Assembly (NCBI GenBank): GCA_964432885.1 | Contig: CAYSPG010000027.1 | Coordinates: forward strand, 1-49,658 | Length of the DNA: 49,658 nucleotides | Reading direction: 5' to 3' | Source: CAYSPG01 sp964432885 | Lineage (GTDB): Bacteria > Bacteroidota > Bacteroidia > AKYH767-A > OLB10 | Translations under genes and position numbers: made by a program | The notes under the pieces: generated by a model | Seen by the model: only the letters and a program-made list of their open reading frames with translations | Databases searched by the model: none | Told to the model about the DNA's origin: nothing | Shown here: piece by piece, positions 7,852 through 14,497 of the stretch | Position numbering within the stretch: the first letter of the stretch is position 1 | Layout: each line of letters starts with the position of its first letter

Positions 7852-9513
7852 TTATTGCTTAATTATTTTTCCTTGTTTACTTAAACCGTTTGGGTGTATT
7901 ATTTTATAAATGTAAACTCCTTTTGCAAAAAAGTTTGTTTCTATTTCAATAGTATCTGTAAACTTTCTCTGCAGAAGTTTACGTGAAGTAATATCATAAA
8001 GAATAATTTCTGAAACTCCACAGTTGATACACTCAATTTTAAGTTGGTTAGAAAATGGGCTAGGATAAAGTTTCAGTTGTCCAAAGGATTGCGCAAAATC
8101 GTTTACGCCAACACCTGTTGAACAAGCCACTGTTAAAGGAATCAGAAAATTGCTTGATAGAATATCAATATCACTGGTTGTTACTGCAGAAATAGTATTT
8201 GTAATAACTAAAGGGGCTGCAACAATAGTTTGATTAACAACAAAATTATTATTTGAAATAATTGGCTGAAAAAAACATCCTTTTGCAATACTATCCATTT
8301 GTACTATGTCATGTAAATATGCGTAAACACCAAAGGGATTTAAATATTCCCAGTCTTGTATCATTGCTAAAATCCCCTTGGGTGTTTTCAGGATATTGCG
8401 AATGCTTGTGCCGTATGTATTTGGAAAGTAAGATGTATATGACAATAAATTTTCATGAAGTGTAAAATTATTTACAGAATCAAGAATCCACATATCCAAT
8501 TCTTTGTATAAAGCATTCGATAAAATTGTGTCAAACTGCTGTATCATTAATAACCTATCACCACCATAAGCTATAAAATGAGTTAATCGAAAATTGGAAC
8601 TTCCTGAAAATGCTTTTGAGCTAATGACGGTTCCATTTAAATCAACAATTACAGAAGCAGGTTTGGGAGACATTGCTCGATTAACACCTAATGCACATCC
8701 ATTTGTTGTTGGTACGATGGAGACCATTTCATCAATAATTCCTGACCCAATAATATTTGACCACCCAATATTACCTGAAGTATCTGTTTTAATTAGAAAT
8801 ACATCAGGATTAAAAGTGCCACTAATATAAATTGCGGTTCCGTTTAATACAAAATCAACTTTATTAATGTTACCTGGAAAATTACTAAACGTGCGGGCCC
8901 ATATTGTAGCTCCTGTTGTGTCAGATTTAATCAAATATAATAGTGAATCGTTTGGTGAAACTCCTTTTGAAAGAGAGTACACAAAGTTGTTCTCAAAAAT
9001 TATTTTTGAAAGATATGTAGGTGTTGGTGTTTTAATTTTTTTTGACCACAACATGTTTCCTGCTGTATCAATGTGTGATAATATAATTGAAGTGGAATCA
9101 AAATTTGTTTGCATGCCCAATGAATCTGTTAATTCAACTAATGAGTCTTGAATTGCACCAATATAGTATCCGTTGTTTACACAATCAACAATGCTTATAG
9201 GATTAAGAAATGTTTTAACAATGATAGTGTCTGACGAATTATTAAAATGCAATTCACTGACATCTGTTTCTATAATTTTATTCCAAATTAGTGCCCCTGT
9301 AGAATCTAATCTTGTCAAAAAAAATAAACTGTCGGAATAAACAAAATTTGATAATGAAATGGAGCCATTCCCATCTGTCGATTCCATAACTTCAACTCCT
9401 ACAAATTGTGTACCTGGAAGTAGGTAGCAGCCACTAAAGCAGCTTTTGTATAATGATTGGGCAGTAACTGAAAAATTACAAAGCAAAAAATAAAATACTA
9501 TTGCTTTCTTCAT
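7852..9513 (-). CDS. T9SS-exported protein with propeller-like repeats
   Basis: A 553-residue secreted protein. I prefer the ATG at 9511-9513 because it gives a signal peptide (MKKAIVFYFLLCNFSVTAQ). The body contains repeated phrases of the type DSTGALIWNK, DTAGNMLWSK, DTTGATIWAR and DTSGNIGWSN spaced about 50-65 residues apart. These resemble the blade motif of the QWQNTIGG propeller proteins elsewhere in the window but are more diverged. The last ~75 residues (from LKLYPSPFSNQLKIEC to GKIIKQ) form a type A T9SS sorting domain. Surface or secreted; ligand unknown. Confidence 0.8.
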   Translation of the reverse strand: MKKAIVFYFLLCNFSVTAQSLYKSCFSGCYLLPGTQFVGVEVMESTDGNGSISLSNFVYSDSLFFLTRLDSTGALIWNKIIETDVSELHFNNSSDTIIVKTFLNPISIVDCVNNGYYIGAIQDSLVELTDSLGMQTNFDSTSIILSHIDTAGNMLWSKKIKTPTPTYLSKIIFENNFVYSLSKGVSPNDSLLYLIKSDTTGATIWARTFSNFPGNINKVDFVLNGTAIYISGTFNPDVFLIKTDTSGNIGWSNIIGSGIIDEMVSIVPTTNGCALGVNRAMSPKPASVIVDLNGTVISSKAFSGSSNFRLTHFIAYGGDRLLMIQQFDTILSNALYKELDMWILDSVNNFTLHENLLSYTSYFPNTYGTSIRNILKTPKGILAMIQDWEYLNPFGVYAYLHDIVQMDSIAKGCFFQPIISNNNFVVNQTIVAAPLVITNTISAVTTSDIDILSSNFLIPLTVACSTGVGVNDFAQSFGQLKLYPSPFSNQLKIECINCGVSEIILYDITSRKLLQRKFTDTIEIETNFFAKGVYIYKIIHPNGLSKQGKIIKQ

Positions 9514-9544
9514 GGCAGTAAAGTTATTCAAAAAAAATTATCAA

Positions 9545-10675
9545 TTATTCCCTCGTTACAAAATCAAAATAATTATCCGCATTTATATTGGCGAATAAAC
9601 TTTTTGGGTACGCTGTAGAAAAAGTTTTAGACAATGCGCTTTTCTTTTTACTGCTCCATTTTATTTCAAAGGCATAAAGTCTTCCGCCTTTGTCTTCTAA
9701 ATAGTCTATTTCCTGTTGCTGTTTGGTGCGCCAGAAATATGAGTTGCAAAACACATCGTTGTAATGAATAAATTTCATACGTTCACTTACTAAAAAGTTT
9801 TCGAGCAACGCGCCTTTGTCTTGCCGTAAACCAACAGGATTAAAATTCGCAATCAATGCATTTCTTATGCCGTTATCATAAAAATAAATTTTGCGGCTTT
9901 TCTTTAATTCGTTTCTGTGATTTCTGCTAAACGAGCGCAAACGAAATATCACAAATGTTTGTTCAAGTAAGGTGATATAGTTTTCAATGGTTTGCCTGTC
10001 TGCTCCAACTACTTGTCCAAGTTCATTGTATGAAACTTCGCTTCCTGCCTGCAATGCCAATGCCTCTAAAAGCTTATGAACAATTTCGGGCTTGCGAACA
10101 TCTTTGTACAAAAAAATATCTTTAAACAAATAATTTGTTGTAAGATTTTTAAGCACCTCCATTTCATTGCCCGCATTATTAATTACATCAGGATACATTC
10201 CATAAATCAACCTTGTTTCAAGCAATCGCTTTTCATCAGTTGCTCCATGTGCATTTATCATTTCTTCCACCGAAACAGGATACATGTTGTATTCTATTTT
10301 CCTCCCCGTAAGCGGTTCGTTTATTTCATTGGAGAGTTCGAACGAAGAAGAGCCCGTTGCTATCAACTGAACATTTTTTATTTTATCGGTAATTAATTTT
10401 AGTGTAACGCCAATATTTTTTATACGTTGTGCTTCATCAATCATTAAAATGGTGTTATTTCCAATCAGTCTTTTTAATTGTGTTGATGTTACATCACTCA
10501 GCATTTTTCTTGTGTCCGGTTCATCACCATCCAATGAAAGTACTTTATGTTTAGTGTTATCATGCAGCCAATGCAACAAGGTGGTTTTGCCAACTTGCCT
10601 CGGCCCGGTTACTATGATCGCTTTGCCTTTAAATAGTTTTCCTTTTATCTTTTGAAAAAGTTTACGTTCAATCAT
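9545..10675 (-). CDS. AAA ATPase with C-terminal DUF4143 domain
   Basis: A 376-residue protein of the AAA_14/DUF4143 family. Walker A GPRQVGKTT is at residues 24-32, Walker B in TILMIDEAQRI at about 93-103, and a sensor-like ATGSSSFEL follows. The C-terminal half carries the winged-helix stretch (YNELGQVVGADRQTIENYI) and the restriction-nuclease-like end (EIDYLEDKGGRLYAFEIKW). Members are abundant in Bacteroidetes and archaea, often as many paralogues, with no settled role. It lies 31 bases downstream of nothing on its own strand: the next minus-strand gene (7852-9513) starts after it and may be separate. An inverted-repeat operator candidate lies just upstream. Confidence 0.88.
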   Translation of the reverse strand: MIERKLFQKIKGKLFKGKAIIVTGPRQVGKTTLLHWLHDNTKHKVLSLDGDEPDTRKMLSDVTSTQLKRLIGNNTILMIDEAQRIKNIGVTLKLITDKIKNVQLIATGSSSFELSNEINEPLTGRKIEYNMYPVSVEEMINAHGATDEKRLLETRLIYGMYPDVINNAGNEMEVLKNLTTNYLFKDIFLYKDVRKPEIVHKLLEALALQAGSEVSYNELGQVVGADRQTIENYITLLEQTFVIFRLRSFSRNHRNELKKSRKIYFYDNGIRNALIANFNPVGLRQDKGALLENFLVSERMKFIHYNDVFCNSYFWRTKQQQEIDYLEDKGGRLYAFEIKWSSKKKSALSKTFSTAYPKSLFANINADNYFDFVTRE

Positions 10676-10712
10676 AATTATTTCGCTTGAAGATGCTAAA
10701 ATACAACTTTAT

Positions 10713-10758
10713 GCGATTATAACCACAAAAAGTTATAACTATTTACGGTTATAATCGC
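10713..10758 (-). promoter_or_regulatory. Palindromic operator candidate upstream of the DUF4143 ATPase
   Basis: GCGATTATAACC (10713-10724) and GGTTATAATCGC (10747-10758) are a perfect 12-bp inverted repeat with a 22-base spacer. The spacer holds the perfect palindrome AGTTATAACT (10731-10740). Overlaid on this is a direct repeat, TTATAAyCrCAAAAAGTTA, at 10717 and 10749, a 32-base period (about three helical turns). It begins 38 bases upstream of the ATPase start and looks like a protein-binding array. Confidence 0.55.
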
Positions 10759-10914
10759 AAAAAGTTAAAATAGTGTTTGTTTTCAGTAAATGTTATCACT
10801 GGCTATGTATCTGTAATCAAGAAGTTCTGCCAAAATTTCAGAACATTGCACCTTGCACACTATTTGATATTACAAAACAAAACAGGTAAAAAACCGTTAT
10901 TTAGTTCAACTAAT

Positions 10915-10922
10915 TAAATTTG
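10915..10922 (+). promoter_or_regulatory. -7 box for the zinc metallopeptidase gene
   Basis: TAAATTTG matches TAnnTTTG and lies 20 bases before the ATG at 10943, as expected for a short leader. Confidence 0.5.
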
Positions 10923-10942
10923 TCAAAAAAAAATAAAACATC

Positions 10943-11632
10943 ATGTCAACAATGGCTTTTTATGGATTAATGATTGGGCTGATGCTAATCGGCTGGTTAG
11001 TAAGCATGCGTTTGAAAAGTAAATTTAAACAGTATTCGCAGGAAACCTTGGGTGCCGGGCTTAGCGGACAGGAAATTGCAACCAAAATGCTGCGTGATAA
11101 CGGCATTAACGATGTAGAAGTAATTTCTGTTGACGGCCAGCTTACGGACCATTACAATCCGCTAAAGCGAACCGTTAATTTAAGCAAAGAAGTTTATTAC
11201 GGGCGCAATGCCGCTGCCGCTGCCGTATCGGCACATGAGTGTGGTCATGCTGTGCAACATGCCAAGGGATATGCCATGCTTCAATTTCGTTCGGCCATGG
11301 TGCCGGCCGTAAGTTTTGCCAGCAACTGGGTACACTGGATTTTGCTTGCCGGAATTTTTACCATCAACATTTTTCCAAGTTTGTTGCTTATAGGAATAGT
11401 ATTGTTTGCACTTACCACAGTGTTTAGCCTTGTTACATTACCTGTTGAGTTTGACGCAAGCCGCAGAGCATTGGTTTGGTTAGAAACAAGCCGGGTTACT
11501 TCACAGGCTGAACATGCAAAAGCAAAAGACGCTTTGTGGTGGGCTGCCATGACGTATGTGGTTGCCGCACTTTCGGCCATCGCAACGCTTATGTATTATG
11601 TAATGATATACATGGGCGGACGCAGGGACTAA
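10943..11632 (+). CDS. Zinc metallopeptidase, YugP family
   Basis: A 229-residue inner-membrane protein of the YugP/Zn_peptidase_2 family. A hydrophobic N-terminal helix (residues about 5-20) is followed by the soluble part with the zinc-binding motif HECGH at residues 98-102 (in SAHECGHAVQHAKGYAML). Two long hydrophobic segments follow (about 125-165) and a third near the C-terminus (about 200-223). A downstream acidic group (VEFDASRRAL) fits the family's third zinc ligand region. The family is membrane-bound and of uncertain substrate. A -7 box lies upstream and a hairpin terminator follows the stop. Confidence 0.87.
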   Translation: MSTMAFYGLMIGLMLIGWLVSMRLKSKFKQYSQETLGAGLSGQEIATKMLRDNGINDVEVISVDGQLTDHYNPLKRTVNLSKEVYYGRNAAAAAVSAHECGHAVQHAKGYAMLQFRSAMVPAVSFASNWVHWILLAGIFTINIFPSLLLIGIVLFALTTVFSLVTLPVEFDASRRALVWLETSRVTSQAEHAKAKDALWWAAMTYVVAALSAIATLMYYVMIYMGGRRD

Positions 11633-11658
11633 TAATATTTCTCAGAAAAAGGATTAAC

Positions 11659-11690
11659 AAAAGCCGGATAAAATTTGTCCGGCTTTTTTT
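11659..11690 (+). terminator. Intrinsic terminator after the metallopeptidase gene
   Basis: A GC-rich hairpin, AAGCCGGA and TCCGGCTT, with an eight-to-ten-base loop, is followed by a run of seven Ts. It lies 27 bases after the stop codon. Confidence 0.85.
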
Positions 11691-11737
11691 ATGACCAACA
11701 TCATTTTTGGGGCCGTATCCGGTTCGCTTACTTTTTT

Positions 11738-11859
11738 TATTTTCGAAAAATTAATTTTATAAAAAATGAAATGCCCATGATTCAAAAATCACCAACTGGA
11801 ATGAATAAATCATCATGGGCATTCCATCTGACCATCATAGTTATAAAAAATATATACAA
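11738..11859 (+). promoter_or_regulatory. Structured leader element, copy 2
   Basis: Upstream of tryptophan 2,3-dioxygenase. The -7-like box TATTTTCG is at 11738-11745. The perfect 12-bp stem is AATGCCCATGAT (11770-11781) with ATCATGGGCATT (11812-11823), extended by an A·C mismatch and ATG/CAT pairing. It is followed by CCATCTGA (11824-11831), and the start codon lies 29 bases beyond. The box-to-stem and stem-to-start distances match those of copy 1 at 1637-1757 within a base. Confidence 0.55.
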
Positions 11860-12861
11860 ATGAAACTTACCGATGAACTTACCAGACGTATTCAAGAGCT
11901 TGAAAAAAAATATGCTTCCACAGGACAAGATTTAAATTCTTATCTCGATGGATTGCTATTGGCAAACTACCTACCGTACTGGGATTATGTAAACGTGGAT
12001 ACGCTGCTTACGTTGCAAAAACCCAAGACCGATTTTCCTGATGAGTTAATTTTTATAATGTATCATCAGATTACAGAATTGTATTTTAGATTAGCCCTGC
12101 ACGAGTTTGAGCAAATAGCCAACAACGGAAAAAACATATTGCCTAACGGCCATGATTTGGGTTGGAAAGAAAAATTAGAAGTTCCTTTTTTTACGGCACG
12201 TTTAAACCGTATTAACCGATACTTTGAAGCACTTACAAATTCATTTGCCATAATGGTTGATGGCATGGAAAAAGAACAGTTCCGTTTGTTTCGTATGGCT
12301 TTGTTACCAGCCAGCGGATTTCAAAGTGCACAGTACCGTAAAATAGAAATTTGCAGCACCGATTTTATAAACCTTGTTGATAAAGATGAGCGCCATCGTT
12401 TTGAAAATAAAAATTCATCAGTAAAAGAAATGTTTGAGTTTATTTACTGGAACAAAGGCGCCACCGAACTTGAAACTGGAAAAAAAACATTAACACTTCG
12501 GCAATTTGAAAGAAAATATTCAGAGGAATTTATAAACCTTGCCAACCAAAACAAAACAAAAAACATCTGGGCAAAATACAAATCGCTTACTACCGAAGAA
12601 CAAAAAGACGAACACCTCATTGATGCCTTAAAGCAATTGGACTTAAACGTAAATGTGTTTTGGCCGTTGGTGCATTACAAATCAGCCGTGCGCTATTTAC
12701 ATTCTGGCGAAAGCGACATACCTGCCACAGGCGGCACCAACTGGCAAAAATATTTACCACCGCGTTTTCAAAAGCGTATTTTTTATCCTCAACTGTGGAC
12801 AGCCGAAGAAAAAGAAAACTGGGGAAAGGGCTGGGTTGAGAAAGAGGTTTTTGGGAATTAG
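11860..12861 (+). CDS. Tryptophan 2,3-dioxygenase
   Basis: Haem dioxygenase opening the indole ring of tryptophan to N-formylkynurenine, the first step of the kynurenine pathway; cytosolic. From the ATG at 11860 it is 333 residues. The family stretch FIMYHQITELYFRL contains the active-site His (H69). LPASGFQSAQYR (about 149-160) matches the conserved GFQS region. H272 in LVHYKSAVRYL fits the proximal haem ligand, followed by TGGTNWQKYLPP. An upstream in-frame ATG at 11815 lies inside the leader stem and is rejected. No other kynurenine-pathway gene is adjacent. The shared leader with the HU-SPOR gene suggests co-regulation, which is inference. Confidence 0.9.
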   Translation: MKLTDELTRRIQELEKKYASTGQDLNSYLDGLLLANYLPYWDYVNVDTLLTLQKPKTDFPDELIFIMYHQITELYFRLALHEFEQIANNGKNILPNGHDLGWKEKLEVPFFTARLNRINRYFEALTNSFAIMVDGMEKEQFRLFRMALLPASGFQSAQYRKIEICSTDFINLVDKDERHRFENKNSSVKEMFEFIYWNKGATELETGKKTLTLRQFERKYSEEFINLANQNKTKNIWAKYKSLTTEEQKDEHLIDALKQLDLNVNVFWPLVHYKSAVRYLHSGESDIPATGGTNWQKYLPPRFQKRIFYPQLWTAEEKENWGKGWVEKEVFGN

Positions 12862-12886
12862 GTTATAACGGATTAGCTTAATACTA

Positions 12887-12919
12887 AGAGCACACGTGTT
12901 AAAAAATGCGTGTGCTTTT
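12887..12919 (+). terminator. Intrinsic terminator after tryptophan dioxygenase
   Basis: AGCACACG (12889-12896) and CGTGTGCT (12909-12916) form an eight-pair stem with a 12-base loop, followed by TTTT. Confidence 0.75.
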
Positions 12920-12962
12920 CCATTTCTTAACATACATCAATGCACAGGCATTGCGGTCTGTA

Positions 12963-12970
12963 TATTTTTG
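12963..12970 (+). promoter_or_regulatory. -7 box for the LigB-type dioxygenase gene
   Basis: TATTTTTG matches TAnnTTTG 23 bases before the ATG at 12994. Confidence 0.45.
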
Positions 12971-12993
12971 CTCCATAATTATTCTGTAACAAC

Positions 12994-13863
12994 ATGGACA
13001 GAAAAAAATTTATACAGGCATTATCCTTAATCCCTTTCACAGCAGGCGCCATGAAACTTGAACAATTAAAAAACATGACCTCAGCATTTACAAGCACACA
13101 AAAAATGCCTGTGTTTTTTATTGGACACGGCAATCCGATGAATGCTATTGAGGACAATCCGTTTACCCGCAGCCTTACGGCACTTGGAAAATCGGTAACA
13201 CAACAGCCCAACGCCATACTGGTGGTAAGCGCACACTGGCTTACACAAGGCACCTATGTTGCCACCACACCAACCCCCCAAACCATTTACGACTTTGGTG
13301 GTTTTCCGCCCGAACTTTATAAGGTAACCTATCCCGCACCCGGCTCGCCACAATATGCAAAAGAGGTAAAGGATTTAATACCGTTGGTAAAAGAAGATAG
13401 TGCGTGGGGATTAGACCACGGAGCATGGACCGTTTTAAAACATCTTTTTCCCGAAGCAAAAATTCCTGTATTTCAATTAAGCATTGATTACAGTAAGCCC
13501 ATGCAATATCATTTTGATTTGGCAATGCAGTTAAAAGCATTGCGCAGCAAAGGAGTACTTATAATTGGCAGCGGAAACATAGTACACAACCTGCAATTGT
13601 ATTTTTCAAATCCAGATAACAAAACCTACAACTGGGCTGTTGAATTTGATACATGGAGCAAAGAAAAAATACTTCAACACGATTTTAAAAGCCTTATTAA
13701 CTACCACACCGCAGGCGAAATGGCAAAACTGGCCGTACCCACCACCGATCATTACATTCCCATGATATACAGCATTGCGCTGGCCGATAAAAACGATGCA
13801 ATAGATTTTACTTACGAAGAAACAACAGGCAGCATAAGCATGCGCACATTTAAAATTGGATAA
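12994..13863 (+). CDS. Extradiol ring-cleavage dioxygenase, YgiD/LigB family (4,5-DOPA dioxygenase-like)
   Basis: A 289-residue class III extradiol dioxygenase. Metal-binding and catalytic histidines appear in FFIGHGNPM, VVSAHWLTQG, WGLDHGAWTVLKHLFP and IIGSGNIVHNL, the usual pattern of 4,5-DOPA dioxygenases such as E. coli YgiD. About 35 extra N-terminal residues (MDRKKFIQALSLIPFTAGAM) precede the domain and resemble a signal or anchor stretch, so it may be exported. The substrate in this organism is unknown. A YceI gene follows after 25 bases on the same strand, so the two are probably co-transcribed. Confidence 0.85.
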   Translation: MDRKKFIQALSLIPFTAGAMKLEQLKNMTSAFTSTQKMPVFFIGHGNPMNAIEDNPFTRSLTALGKSVTQQPNAILVVSAHWLTQGTYVATTPTPQTIYDFGGFPPELYKVTYPAPGSPQYAKEVKDLIPLVKEDSAWGLDHGAWTVLKHLFPEAKIPVFQLSIDYSKPMQYHFDLAMQLKALRSKGVLIIGSGNIVHNLQLYFSNPDNKTYNWAVEFDTWSKEKILQHDFKSLINYHTAGEMAKLAVPTTDHYIPMIYSIALADKNDAIDFTYEETTGSISMRTFKIG

Positions 13864-13888
13864 ATACAATTATTAAACAATAAATAAA

Positions 13889-14434
13889 ATGACAACAGAA
13901 ACAGCAACAAAAACAAAATGGAGTATAGACAAGTCGCACTCCGAAATTCAGTTTAAGGCAAAGCACCTTATGATTACCAATGTAACAGGCTCCTTTGCCG
14001 ATTATGATGCCCATGCAGAGTTTGACGAAAATGATTTTGCTTCGGCACACATCACATTTACCGCAAAAACAGCATCCGTAACCACCGGCAATGAGCAGCG
14101 TGATACACATTTAAGAAGCGATGATTTTTTTGCATCCGAAAAGTTTCCAACTTTGAGTTTTGCATCAACATCAATTCAAAAAAGGGGTAATGAGTTTACT
14201 GTAACAGGTAACTTAACCATTAAAGAGGTTACAAAAACTGTAATGCTTAATGTGGAGTACAATGGTGTAGCCACTGACCCATGGGGAAACAAAAAAACCG
14301 GATTTACTATTACCGGAAAAATAAACCGCAAAGACTGGGGATTAAACTGGAACGCAGCCCTGGAGGCTGGTGGTATGCTGGTAAGCGAAGAAATAAAAAT
14401 TAATTGTAGCGTACAAATGGTTAAATCAGCATAA
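13889..14434 (+). CDS. YceI family lipid-binding-like protein
   Basis: A 181-residue single-domain YceI protein, a lipocalin-like beta barrel that in characterised members binds isoprenoid lipids. Landmarks are the opening WSIDKSHSEIQFKAKHLMI, the conserved HLRSDDFFASEKFPTLSF, the FTVTGNLTIKEVTK strand and the C-terminal NRKDWGLNWN. There is no signal peptide, so this copy is probably cytoplasmic, unlike many periplasmic YceI proteins. It follows the LigB-type dioxygenase closely and ends just before a strong bidirectional terminator. Confidence 0.9.
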   Translation: MTTETATKTKWSIDKSHSEIQFKAKHLMITNVTGSFADYDAHAEFDENDFASAHITFTAKTASVTTGNEQRDTHLRSDDFFASEKFPTLSFASTSIQKRGNEFTVTGNLTIKEVTKTVMLNVEYNGVATDPWGNKKTGFTITGKINRKDWGLNWNAALEAGGMLVSEEIKINCSVQMVKSA

Positions 14435-14445
14435 TTCTTTAAAGC

Positions 14446-14486
14446 AAAAGCCCCGCTTCGTATTACATGAAGCGGGGCTTTTTTTA
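14446..14486. terminator. Bidirectional intrinsic terminator
   Basis: AAAAGCCCCGCTTC (14446-14459) and GAAGCGGGGCTTTT (14469-14482) form a perfect 14-bp stem with a nine-base loop, with T runs on both strands. It separates the convergent YceI and OmpA-type genes. Confidence 0.92.
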
Positions 14487-14497
14487 TGTTAACCGGT

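Noticed and set aside
11815..11859. Earlier start for tryptophan 2,3-dioxygenase
   Set aside because: That ATG lies within the leader stem; the family-like sequence and the leader geometry point to the ATG at 11860.
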